Shown: piece by piece, positions 49,304 through 61,800 of the stretch
Position numbering within the stretch: position 1 is the first letter of the stretch
How the letters are laid out: each line of letters opens with the position of its first letter
From: Varroa destructor
Taxonomy: Eukaryota; Arthropoda; Arachnida; Mesostigmata; Varroidae
Assembly (NCBI RefSeq): GCF_002443255.2
Contig: NW_019211455.1
Span: forward strand, 26,028,033-26,092,032
Length of the DNA stretch: 64,000 bases
Reading direction: 5' to 3'
Made by a program: the position numbers and the translations under genes
The notes under the pieces: generated by a model
What the model saw: the letters and a program-made list of their open reading frames with translations, nothing else
The model's database searches: none
What the model was told of the DNA's origin: nothing

Positions 49304-50360
49304 TGAGCTGGAGGCGGATTAGTGGATGACAACATCGTGGCACTGATAACGAAGGACAAAGTGGATGAATAGTAAAGCAAAAGAAGCCAGAAATCCGCAA
49401 CCCCATCGGAGGTCCCTAATCGATTATCTCGCCTTGGCTCGATCATCCCTGACGACGACAAGCTTCCGATGTTTAGCGCCCAAATACATATATATATATA
49501 TGAAAATTATTAATATATGAATGACCTTACCTATCGTCGACAGCATCAGCGCCCAAACAAACACATTAACAGAATGTGTTCAACGATATCGGTGGTAAAA
49601 TCTTCAGTAAGCAGGCCACTAACAATAAGCATAGAGAATATCCATAAAGTCGCGCACTCCGATGCAGGCCTATGACAGAGTGTGCCTATGTGTATTCCAA
49701 AATTCGTATTCTAGGGATATTGTTACGGGTTTGCGTTCTATCGATAATATTAATTATAACAACAATAATAGTTCACCCGTTCGTATATTCTTGTTGATTC
49801 CTTAGTTTCTTGCCATTGCGGCTATCGATGGGAACTGGACGAAACGTTGTGGGACCCAGCAACTGCCTAGTCAACCCATAATGTACAAATGACAAAGATG
49901 ACGTATGGGTTTTAGGGCCAGGTGAGAAGATTTCAGAAAAGTCTAACTGCTGTTATCGGTCAAAACGATAGATAAAGCAAGCATTACTTTGCAAAGAATA
50001 GCTGCGATACCTTAAGGTCTGTCGAAACTTCTAACGCACATACGTACAATATGAGAATCTGATAATAATTATAACACTGGAGTTATTATGGACGAACATG
50101 TCACTAAAATGATATTCTCTTACGATCTTCATGAGATAGGTTTGAGGCATGCCACTCATCCACAGCCTTCACTATGGCAACGTCGAAAGCGTTGCCATAG
50201 TGAAGGCTGTAGAAGCGAAAGTTGGTAACAGTAAACATGAGCTCAATGTAATAGTTCTACATTTAACAGCAGAGGCTTGTCGGAGCGGTCAGGGGTAGAT
50301 AAATGCCTACACAGTGTCAAACAGCACTAACAAGTAAATAAACTAAAAGCGATCCTGAAA
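49304..50360 (+). other. cora: Probable coracle 3' UTR and poly(A) region
   Basis: No further coding potential follows the stop. The first canonical AATAAA that I find is at 50337-50342, followed by G/T-containing sequence, so a 3' UTR of roughly 1 kb is proposed. It contains a (TA)n tract at 49488-49502 and a perfect 21-bp hairpin at 50162-50210. The 3' end is inference; cleavage could occur elsewhere. Confidence 0.4.
50162..50210. repeat. Perfect inverted repeat, 21-bp arms, 7-nt loop
   Basis: Arms 50162-50182 and 50190-50210 are exact reverse complements (acagccttcactatggcaac and one further base), separated by tcgaaag. As RNA this gives a 21-bp uninterrupted stem. If the proposed 3' UTR is right, this lies inside the coracle mRNA. 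It does not extend beyond the 21 bp on either side. Confidence 0.95.
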
Positions 50361-50369
50361 GCGCTCGCA

Positions 50370-53300
50370 GACCAGTGGTTGAGGTACAAGGAGCTCTGAT
50401 CTTCTCGTATCCTACCGATCTATCCTGCGCGTGCGCCGATGATTTGCCCCAGTATTTACGCTTACTAGCGTGTGCAAGTGGGCCGCAATAGACAAAACGA
50501 TTTGATATAGACGAACATTTGCACCGACCCAAGAACAGATCCACTCGGTGCCGACAACAGACCTTATCGCTGTCTCAACCTATATACGCCAATTTTGCCG
50601 TCTATCGTGACAAATGCCACATAAGCTGGATAGAGCATTTAAGCCCGTATGTATGCTTTGTCTGAGCACGCTTATAAAACGGGCTCGAATATTCAGGAAA
50701 AAACAGGTCGGCGAATATCTACGTTTGACAAAGTAGCATAACATTACTACCGGTGCGATACGAAAGCAAATATTACTCTGTATATCCTTTTAGGTGTACA
50801 GTAACGTATCTTATTTTTTAGGTTGGGTTTAGTGTCTGTGCTTCAATCAGTACAAGCTGGACGATTCAACATGCTGATAAAGCCGTTCAGAAGGTTGCCG
50901 AAATGGCTACGAGCTGAAAATAGTTTTCACAAAATTAGGATCAGAAAACATGGATAAATAGGTAGAATTTGAGCTGACATAGGGGCAGTTTCCCGCCTCT
51001 TCTCAGATAGAGAACTGAGTTTTGTTGTCGATTACTTATTATATAAGGTGTATGAATATCAGGCGTTCATACTTTCATCTGGTAGACCTGCTAAACGTAC
51101 ACACTTTATTGCCTGACTTTTGAAGCTACCTAGAAATAAAGGTGAACGAGTATCGTCCGAATTATATGTATGTAAAAGTGCAATTGTGCCCGGTATGATT
51201 ATGCATAGAATTCAATGGACAATAGAGTATGGCCAGGTCGAGCGAAGTGAGACTTTCCGTGACGCTACTCCAGTCTAAGATCATTTGCCCCGGCATCATA
51301 ATTATTATATAATACAATATTCGTGTGGCGACAAAAGCAGATACGTTTTATCATCATCATACGTTGGACGCATGTGGACGACTGCACATCAGATCATTTA
51401 CTTGCGTTTGTCATCAGGCCTGTCGTGATTCAGAAGACTTTTTGAAGCAACTCATAGTTACCGATTGAGAATGAAACTCTCCGTATGCATACGTGTATGT
51501 AGAAGTGGATACATGCAGTCGAGCATTCACTATAGGTAGAAACGAAGGCATATGACAAATAAGCCTACTCAGATTGAGGCATAAGACTGTTTGTATGAGT
51601 ACATTAACGATACAACAAAGAATCGGATACACTATTCTGAATAGAGACGGTGTTTGTGTGTACATTGCTAAAGCCTACGCTCGGAGTCCACGTTATGGAC
51701 CAAGCGTCCAATTGAACAGGAGCCTTTGCACGCATCCATAGCCACAGTTAATAAAACGACATAATGAAAAGAATAATAAGACATTATACTGACCGTTATA
51801 TAAAAAAAATAGTCAGCTTTCGAGCTAGACAGATGTGACAAGGAATAGATATGATAATTTCTTCCATCTCGTCGTCTGCCACACATATGCATATATACAA
51901 TTAAAAAAATGTGGTAGACGGACAAATAAACAGGGCAAGGAGGGACGGGCAAAAATTGTACGAAATGACCTGCGCGTCATGCAGGATATACGGCACGTAC
52001 GCATGAGATACACGGCGCAGACCGTTTCACTTGCTACCAAGTAGGAGCGGCGAGTTTTTGAGTATGTGGACAACTTTTCATGGCAGACTTTCGCCCACAG
52101 CGAACGAAAATAACCAACGAGCTGAGCTGAGGTCACGCTCGAACACTGATTGAACAGACGGACAAGAACAGATGTATGTAGATGACTAACAAGTATATTA
52201 TATAATAATATGGCGTCGTGTAAGTGTCGCGCGGCGAGAAAAACACAAAAATAATAAATCCTATAGTAAGCCAAAATATGTAAGGCAAAACAGAGGGACA
52301 TAATATACACACGAGTCAGTTTGAGCAATGGAATCACACGGTTGCGGAAGCAGAGCATAGGTGACATTGATTCTGATATTAAAAGAGAGAAAAAATAGAC
52401 ACTCAGAAAATATAAAACACAATGAATATGGCGGGCGTATTATACTATTTACGTGGGTCATATGATTTTGTAATCGGAATCACCACTTTACCGGCGGAAT
52501 AACTGTTTGCTTTTAATTGTCGAATACACTTCATATCTCCCTCGATATTTACGTATCTTTTCTCTTCCAATATTTTACTATGGTTTTCTCGTTCAATCTG
52601 TTTGTGTGGCGCGTGTCAGGCTGTCCTTCTGTCCGCGAGCGAGAGCACCAAAATGACCGAGAGTTAAGCCTTTTTTTCCGCTAGAACGAACAACATACTT
52701 ATGCAGCTGCCATAAAAAGTTCGACTATTAGAGATAGCGTAATAGGACAGGCAGAAGAGCGTAAAAACAAAAAAAATCCCCATGGAATCATCACAGACAC
52801 GACAGAAAAACGCTAATCATCTTTATTCTAAAACATATTATGATTTTGACAGTATAATCATAGAAACCTTTTACCAATGAGACAATATTCATGGAAAAGG
52901 TAAAAAATAATAACATACTATGGATAGTAACGATAATGGTATTAATTATCATGTTTATACGGTCATCTCAGTAGATTAACACGTTTTTTTGCATTCGACA
53001 ATGGAGCTTCGTTTGGAAACGACAATTACTGCCATAATAATAATAATTTGTCTTGTTATTGCCGTGCTAAATATAACAGGATTTTTCTTTCTTTTTTTTT
53101 TAACCATTCGTTTTTTATACCTTTTTATACAATCTCTACCTACAACGATGTGACGCGATTTAAGAAACATAACTATATATTTATCGAAAGTGTGTACGTC
53201 TCTATGCAAAAAATGATTAAGTAAATACGGCTTTTTCTCTTAAGATTTTTGTCTTAAATAGTCGTAGTAGCGATAATTGTAGCAAAGGCAAACAAAAAAA

Positions 53301-56300
53301 ATTCACATATTTACAATATTTTTTGTTTTTGGACGGTTAGCGTTTTTACTAAATAATTTAAGAACCAGAAAGATTATTTTCCACCAATCTCTTTTGTATA
53401 GTACTTCAGGTCCGAGGATATCTCTGAAGCAAAGCTGAAGAATCAATAACGCTTAAAATAATGACCAAGAAAAATTTTTACAAGAAAAAAAGTAGTTGTG
53501 TAATAATTAATAACATTTTAATAATCGTCAGTAGCATCTTGAGCTTCAATAAAGAGCCCTACGGTTTTATGATACTTGCTGACAAGGACAAAAGGTTTCT
53601 TTGAGATGCTGGCTAACGTTTGCGTCACATGAGATTGGTGGTCTAGAACTCCGGGAAAAAAGTCAGACAAGTCTTATTTTTCAGGAAAGGCCGGGAAGAA
53701 AACGATTAACTTCATGGTATTAGGTTAATTTAAAAGTAAGGTCAATTGATCAGCTCACCTTAAACGGTGCTAATCTCTATCAAAGATTAATCTCCTCTAA
53801 GAAAATTGTATTTTTAGTTTGCCTGGCCTTTCTCGCCTGTTCGTACGCCAGATGGGATTTTTGGCGCACGAAGGAAATATCCATGGATGCGGTCGGCAGA
53901 TAGATGATCCATTTTCATGATTCCTGATTTTTCTTATAAATAGCTTGTTCATCGGACCATATTATACGGACACATGCTTCGCTTCATACCGGGAGCCAGT
54001 CGTCTGTCTGGTGGAACTATGCCTAACGGCGATACCGAGCAAAGCCTCGAAACATAGAGGTGTCATCTTATGGAACAAGGGACGGACATTAAGCCTGAAC
54101 AAACGAATTTGTCACGGGGTCCGTTGGAATTCTGTTCATTCCTTTTCAGTCACGAGTCAGATGTTGGAAAACCATATTGAAGGATGCAATTGCCGATGTA
54201 TAGTTTTCTACTCGTAGGTTTTATCATACAGAAAACTTTCTAAATATAAGCGGTGTCGCTCATGCGAGGGAGGCCAACGCATCGAGGTTTTCGAATCGAG
54301 GGCTAATAAAGCTAATAAAGTCGATGAATCCCAAAGTCCGAATTAATGTATTATCTCTGTCTATAACTCCAACTAATAACCCTACGCAATTCGGCCACAT
54401 TTTCTACCAGAACAAAAACCGCTGGGTAACGTTCAGAAGAGAACGTTAGAAAAATATACTGAATTTTTTTTTAAAAAATCGTCATTTGAGAAATGAGAAT
54501 GTCTTTGTACCAACTTAATCATATTGACGGAATCAAAATGTAAAGATTGGAAATGATAAGTTACTTGTTTCCAGGCGTCTCTCATCAAATTTCTGCTACA
54601 TATTCATTTGTTGGATTTTTTCAATGATGATAAAAAATTTAATCTATAAATATACATATATTTATAGTTATGAAAATGCTGGCTGAAAGCTTATCTTGCG
54701 AACGAAAATCTGAAGAACTTACAACATAGGTTTGGCAAAACTTGCGAGGCAAATGAAACATGGCAAATCAACAGACGATTGAATAAGGGTAACTGGGATA
54801 GAAGTTAGAATGATGCTTTTATCGTATAAATAGAGTTTTATGACTAAGTGAATTTGCAAGGTCCTCGCTGCTCTACTACTTCGGTGGTATCCTGATTAAT
54901 GCATTCATTGAGTAGTAAAAGAGCGCCTCCCTTAGTTGATAGCGGGGTGTCAAAAAAGATGGCGTAAATAGTGTCAATTTGGTTCTTTCCAGGGGCATTT
55001 CAGGACATATCTGAGGCACTGCACATATCATGGAGTTAAATGAAGAAAATTATCTTCCGCAAGTCACGCTTGAATATCTCGAAAATTATAAGCTAATACA
55101 TTATACTGGCAAAATACGAACAACAGAAAAAGGTACTCGTATTTGCTTTTTCAACGTAGGATCATTTGCGTCCCACACGCTCTATTTTTTTAGGACATGG
55201 ACATTGAAGTTGTAAATTGCTAGAACTTTTATAGGTCGCTCCCGCCGCCACGGGACCCCGTCAAGGAGCACTTTTTTCTGTCGTGGTACCTGTTGTTCTC
55301 AAAAATAACGTTAGGTCACTTCTGTCTCGACCTATTTTTTCAACACGTTCCGTATATGACTAGCTGTATAATTTTCAGGATGAATGCTACGACTATGGGT
55401 TGTATCCTTGTAAGTTCAGATCGGCTCAGATCACTACGAACGTCTAACTAATAACTGTTATCGTATACGTTCAGCAAACGTCATCCTCTAATATAAAGAG
55501 GTTTTAACTGGCGCATGAAAGCGGACTTAATTAATACGTACAATTATTATTTTCTATTATCATGTAAATGGAACCAATTCGTTTTACGGTAACTAATAAA
55601 GGATAGCAGCTCTAACGCAGAAGCTTCGCAATATATTAAACAACACAAAAAAGGTAAAAGCTCATCCGGAAAGGAAATTTAGAATATCCTAAATAATATC
55701 ATGGCATGGGATAGAAATTGTTTCGCACCGTAACCCGGCTGAATGACCCGATTATTTTTCTGCGATAGTTTTGTAAAAACCATAAACAATAAAACATTTT
55801 GTAGAAAATAACAAGCGGCGGAAAAGGCGGCGTTGCAATCAATTAGATAATAATCTGATTAATCGCACCACGATCTGTACGACCAAGCCTTTCACTGAAA
55901 GAGCCGGGAGCAACCGAATATAGCGCCGCAATGAATATATTTTATTGTATATGTACCGCAGAATAAAGAGCAAGAAATGATAATAATGACATCTAGCTAC
56001 AAATACGAACAATGGCAAATCCAGAGTTACAGTAAGTAGGTCGAAATATTTCGATATTGTGCTTGTCTTTCCAGTGCAGTCATAAAATGGAAAATAAGGA
56101 ATTTGTTCAAAATATTTGATTTTAACCAACACTTCCTAAAACTATTGATATTATCATCACTATTATGATACGACTCACCCTAAATTGACCTTCTTCGGTA
56201 ATTTTGTAAATTTTTATTTATAGATTTCCTTTTAACATTGCACTCACTGTAATAGACATTATGTTCTGCTGTGAAAAAAAAATGTTTTTGTTGAATTTAT

Positions 56301-58630
56301 TATTTATAGGTTTATTTATACATGAATACTTTTGCAACATCTAAAAAAAGGGACTTTAACAAATTGAATGACTTTTTACGGCAGAAAGCCCAGCATTAAA
56401 ACAATATCCTAAAAAATGATTCCATACATCGAATCCAGTGAAAACTCTCTATTGTTATCTCATCTCGCGTGTTTCTATATATTTTACCTCCTTTAAGCTT
56501 CCGCGCTGTTCAGAACACATCGGTTCAGGTACTTAGTGAACACTACTCGGTTAACTGTAAGATTTATACAAAACCGTAAACCTGAATAGGCAACCTTATC
56601 AGACGAAAGAAGATGCTTATAAGCGAGAGGTCACGGAGTGCATTGAAATGATCATTAATATTATATAATTAACTCGACACATACACGCTTATATATGTCT
56701 ACATTCGTGACAATGGCTCCGAATAGCTCGTTGATTATCGAAATATTTGAATAAATTTATTTGGTGGTGTTGAAAACGTGATTTCTGACGATCTTGTTTA
56801 TTCAATGTGTCCATTCAGACTGATTAGCTCTTGTATTCGAGGCCTAAACTACCCGCAGGCTCGTTCCGAATACCTTTCGGATAGCATAAGTGAGCGGGTC
56901 GTCGTCACAACAATATGATCACGCCGATATTTACAGGTGTCACCATCTATGTGATAATGGGTTAAAATACTATAGTTATATGCGTTTGTTTCGAAATACA
57001 TTTATACCTTCAAATAGCCAGTCTTGCAGCAGCCGGCTGGTATCAAGCGACAAGCCATTTTGCTAGGACACGTATGACCTTTTTTTGAACAGCTTAGCTG
57101 CTCGTTGTCTCCTTCACTGGGCACCGCACTCAAAGCGTGAACATAGGCCGGAAAATTCGTTATACCCAACATGTAAATAGGCAAATTTCCCTGACTGTCA
57201 GGCACGCCTACGATCGTTTCTGCAGCTGATTTTTGCATTAATAAAAATACTTTTCTGACCTGCCGCTTTCTCTTTGCGAAAATTGAGGAGCCCCCTGTCG
57301 TCCTTAGAGAGCAATTCTGTCTGACTTTATTCCTACATGATAGCCTGCAACTGAATCAAAACAGCAGAATTACTAAAAATTGACTTCTGGACGGTGTTCT
57401 TGCTGCTTCTATTTGTCGTCGATTTTGGAATATCCTTTGAGGTATGTTAGCTTGATTGGGGTTTATTGCAATGAATAAATTCGATAATGGTTGATCTCTG
57501 CTGAAACTGCGAAAACGACGCTTTTCCTTGGTAATACTGGTTTCATCTGAAAGAGCGCCTGAAGTTACAAGCATCCGGAAACATCGAAGACAGTCTCAAT
57601 CTAGCCGATGCCATACATATATATATATATATATATCGGCTATGACATATAGAAGAGATGTGTACTTTAACGTTTTATTTGCAATATACGATAGGAGTGA
57701 GATACTATCGTACGATATGAATAATGGAGAGGTAATTTCGAGCGCAGTCTTAATAAGGAAGCGTTTTGAGACCTCTATATATAGAGTAAATAACAACTGG
57801 GTAAAATTTCACCTTAAATACTTTAGGGCAAAAGCCATTGTGGTACAAAAGGCAGCGCGACACAGTTAAACACAACATCTGATATGAAGCGTCCTTCTTA
57901 ACCGATAAATGCCAACGATTCAAGAGCTGAGTTTATAGCTAATAAGCTGTCTGAACAGGTGAAAATCGTGATTCAGAAAGTCTCAGATGCGTTTTTTCCT
58001 ACTATTAGTGAAACCTATGTGGCCCGAACAATTGAAAAAACAATTTCCTGCATTGTTATGGTATGGGTTTTTTTTTTTTCCCTGGCATTTACAACAAACT
58101 TTTCCGGAGCCAAAAATTATTAGCATAACTCTCATTATTAACAGGAGAAACATCAGAATTCGCGATTCTGTACCTGAGTTCTCTGTGGGAAATGGCTCAA
58201 GCATGTATTCTAGCTAAAATCTCTTGGCTCTATACGAACTTGACTTTTGTCGAAGTGGCTTTTCGACAAATTCACTGGCTGTAATGATCCGTATATTCTT
58301 ATGTATCCTTTTTCTTGCCTTTATTGTACCCTGATTGTCTTATAATGCTGCAAACTCTCTACGACCTCGCGGCTTCATGTATAAATTACGCAGTTATGAC
58401 AATTGTGTGTTTTTAACCAACAAATCAAGTTGGCTAATTAATCGCCTATCTTGCGCTCGATAGTCAGCAGACTAATAATGGCCTTATATAGCCTTGATTG
58501 GATTTGAATCTAGCAGACCGTCAAATAGAGTCCGAGTGTGGTTCCGTTTTATCCTCAGCTTAAGATGCTATTGAAAATCGTACGGTTCGTTTACACGTGT
58601 AAATATGTTAATAGTACGTAGTTCTGGTCA
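50370..58630. other. AT-rich intergenic stretch
   Basis: No supported gene. The 180-codon minus-strand frame at 51825-52367 is a hydrophobic, low-information translation of AT-rich DNA. Repeats include (TA)n at 57615-57636 flanked by tagccgat and atcggcta, and AT palindromes near 51300 and 52200. Confidence 0.45.
57615..57636. repeat. (TA)n microsatellite within a small inverted repeat
   Basis: The TA tract is bracketed by tagccgat at 57602-57609 and atcggcta at about 57635-57642. Confidence 0.85.
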
Positions 58631-58635
58631 GTTTT

Positions 58636-59270
58636 TTAAACAGGCCTAACACAGCCGGTACGCTGGAATGGGTACGCATATGTATTTATGCTGACATGGG
58701 TTGCTATGTCACGGATGTGCGGCGCATCGGCTTCCGACGGGTGAGTTCTGCTGTGGCTGAGTGGCTCTCCGATTTGCGGCTAGTAACACTGTAATGAGGG
58801 CGTATGCCAGTTACGTGTCTGTGTGCTCTAATTCCCTACGTTTCTTTCAGAACTCGATGCCTTCAAGCAGCAAGCACTACCCTATACGGCTTCGTTTGAT
58901 GCCCGTCCTCGCTCTCCAAAGTCGGCCGCGACGGCAAAAATCTTGCGTCTGTAAAGACAAGGTCTGCTTCAAGAAGGGTGAGCTTCCCTTACCCTCCTTC
59001 TTCCGCGGCATAGTGCACGTCCGACTGTGACCTGCGTCCCTCCCTCTCCTTTTCTGGGTCTCTTTCGTCGTTTCTTCTCTTTTGTAGGGTCACTACGCCG
59101 CGGCTGCCTGCGCATGATCGCCTTCACTTCTCGACGTTGTCTAAAGCCGACACCCCCGGCTTCTCTCGTACAGCACTAGTGTTAGTGTGTATTAGCTGTG
59201 GGGGCTGCGCGAATCCACACACCCGAAAGGACAAAGAGCCGTCCTGGAGCCCATAGCCAGTAGTTTGGAG
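58636..59270 (+). other. Region with splice-like signals, possible exons of an unidentified gene
   Basis: Plus-strand signals in order: acceptor-like tttttaaacag (58642), donor cgg|gtgagt (58741), acceptor tacgtttctttcag (58850) and donor agg|gtgagc (58978). These are followed by a very strong pyrimidine tract ending ttttgtag (about 59088). The middle block carries one frame reading LDAFKQQALPYTASFDARPR to a stop and another frame open throughout. The frames do not build a convincing protein, so a non-coding or leader RNA is also possible. Confidence 0.22.
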
Positions 59271-59339
59271 CCGTTATCCCCGCCGTTCCCTGCCGCTATG
59301 CCTGTGCGTCGTGCTCTATCTACTAATGTTATGGGGCGT

Positions 59340-59480
59340 TGAAATCCTTACTTCTAGAGAGCAGAGAGGGCGGACGCTGTCAAAGTGGGCGGCGCCGGAC
59401 CGCGCCCACGTGCGTCTACAGGAGCGGAATCTAGGGGGCGGAGTAAAATGACGTACTGCGGTAGACCTCATGGACGGCGC
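59340..59480. promoter_or_regulatory. Probable GC-rich promoter cluster
   Basis: Within about 90 bp there are GC boxes (gggcgg at 59368, 59387 and about 59435), an E-box CACGTG at 59407-59412 and a CRE half-site TGACGTA at 59449-59455. The whole block 58.7-61.8 kb is clearly richer in CpG than the rest of the window. This is typical of a housekeeping-type promoter. The direction of transcription is unclear. Confidence 0.35.
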
Positions 59481-59484
59481 TGCC

Positions 59485-61800
59485 TGTTCCTACCATTCTG
59501 CCGGCCTTACGCTTGTGTGCGTATTGATACGGTGGAGCAGAATTCACAGGGCCTTCTGTGGCTTGCCGTTCGTGCGTCTCGTGGGAGGGGTGCTGGGAGA
59601 GGCGGCCTGATGGCATCAGCCGTCTTTTTCCACACAGCGGCCGCTTCTCCTTCCATCGAAGGCCCTGCTATTAGGGCTGCTTGTGAGGTAAAACGCCCTG
59701 TGAAGTCACCTCTGCAAGAGCGAGATGTGGAGATAGAAAGAAAATTAGAGATATATGGGAATCAGGTGAACCATTCTTCCTTGTCGGTCCACAACGGCAG
59801 ACGTCGAAGAAGCACAGAACACTGCCCAGAGATCGAGCAAAACTGTGACGATGGAGACGCATTAGTAAGACGAATCGAGCTATCGTAGTCACACTGGTAC
59901 GCCAAAACAACGTGCCCAAAATTAGCAAAGTAAGTTTATTATATATATATATATTGACATGAAATGAGTTGGGATCGAAAGGCGTATTGTTGAAAGGGGG
60001 CATAGAATAAAACGACGCTGCAGCAAAAGAAGAATCCATAAAAAACAAAAAAGAGACGTTCAAATAGGGATGACACGTGCAGGCCGCAAGCACACAGGGC
60101 ACTTTTTCTAAATGGCCTGCCGCTACTACTGGACGCTAGCCGATGACAGGAGCGGTGACAATTCAATTAGTCAGAGCTGTCTTACTGTACAGGGACCTAG
60201 GCGTTAAAGGGTTTGTCGATCGGCGATACGAAATTCTTGTTATACGAAATAATCCTACTATTGTTTCGCTGTCTTACCTTCCCTTGTTATAGCTTTTTCT
60301 GCCACTCTTAAGCCACACATTTGATGTTTTTGGACTGTTTCGTTTCTTTTCTCTATAAATATCACTCGAAGGAAGCGATAACTTCGATTGGCCTTTATTT
60401 TGCCTGGTAACAATGAGCGAACACAAACAGGCCGTGCAAGCAGGAAGATTTCAACTGCCCAATCTTCGCCAATTCTGTCCCATTCTGATGGCCATTGATA
60501 GGATACCGGTTGTACAATCTAGCTAAAATAAAAGCTATTTTGCTTCATGACGAGAGGGCGGGAAATTACCAGCAAGTTTCGGTTTCGTCGAATCTCTCTT
60601 TTCATTCGATACGTTTCTGCCTTTCTTACTCGCCATCGTCTCTCACACAGATAAACGCAACCAGCAACGGTGATCGCACCCGTTCTATCAACCGCAAAAA
60701 ACCCTAGCAGCTAGCCAAGTCTTGTCGCTGTAAACCCTATCATAGTGTGTGCACACGCGAAGCTTGCCAACCTTCCTCGAGTCAAGAAGGCGTGAGTGGG
60801 TCGCCGCGAGTGGATAGCCCGCGACAACTGCTGCTGCTACTCTATCCTTTTACAACTCCCATGCCCCCACCACTACCGCCCCACGCCGTGCCTCCCAAGA
60901 CCCCTTTCATGGCCGGCACTCGTCCCCCGTCGGCGATCACAAGGGCACCGAGCAGCTCTGGTCTGACAAGAGAAAAGCTCACCGCGAGTATTCAGACACT
61001 TCACACACACGGCGCCCATGGCATATCTATTGCCCGTACTTTTCTCTCCCGTACTTTCTCCCCGGTGCAAAGCGATGGTAGTTGAGGTTGTGGGAGCTGT
61101 AGCATTGGCTATCTTGTCGCGCGTACACAAAGCCGCTAGACCGCCGCAGACGGGGCCATCGCCGTCCTCGTAGCAACCGCTGCCATAGTCGAGAGTCAAC
61201 CGGCTCGTGGCAAAAGCTGCTCCTAGATAATGTTGCAGAGCAGCGTCAGTGCGACGCGACAACGACAAAGACGAAGGTGCGATCTTGTCGAATATTTCCT
61301 CAACACTATTTCCGCTTTAGGCTTGCGAGCTTTGCGTCGCGTTGAAACCTGCTTGTTTCCGCGCCTCGTGTAGGAATGGTCGTTGCTGGAGTGAGGCACC
61401 ATGCATTGCGGTACTCCGTGGGCCAGGGGTAGCAGGCCAGCTAGAGGACCGCGAGCGTTCCTTCATGGCTTGCAACCCGCTCGCTCTGTAAGCAGAGAGC
61501 AACAGAGTAAGTCCGTGAACGGTAACTCGTGCTCGCTCAACTCCTTGCGGCGTTCGTTATCATGAAGTGCGTTGAGTGGCTTACTTGCCAAGGTGCTGCT
61601 ACGCCTAGCCCCGTTCTAAACCGTTTCACTCCTATGGCTAAGCTACCAACTATAGCTACGGCTTCAGTCGCCCGAGGCGCCTGACTTACTACTACCTGAA
61701 CTGTAGCTCGTCTGCGATTAAGGTGCAGCGCGATGCTACTCGACGTCGCTCGCCGACCTGCGGTGGGCGTCAATACCAAGGGTTTCGCGATTACTTACTC
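59485..61800. other. GC-rich block without a supported gene
   Basis: Several ORFs occur on both strands: a 167-aa frame at 59385-59888, a Pro-rich frame at 60747-61085, and minus-strand frames at 60873-61268 and 61537-61779. They are Arg/Ala/Ser/Pro-rich, as expected from translating any GC-rich DNA. Donor-like gag|gtaaaa at about 59687 and acceptor-like ctctcacacag at about 60650 could bound introns of a leader. No family is recognised. Confidence 0.3.

Noticed and set aside
51825..52367. 180-codon minus-strand ORF, hydrophobic
   Set aside because: Rich in Leu/Tyr/Phe/Cys as expected from AT-rich DNA, no family motif, no splice sites; one ORF of this length is expected by chance in 64 kb.
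59385..59888. 167-codon plus-strand ORF
   Set aside because: Runs across the promoter-like cluster; Arg/Gly/Ala composition is that of any GC-rich DNA and it starts at a non-ATG codon.
60873..61268. 131-codon minus-strand ORF in the CpG block
   Set aside because: No motif, and the opposite strand is also open; most likely non-coding.
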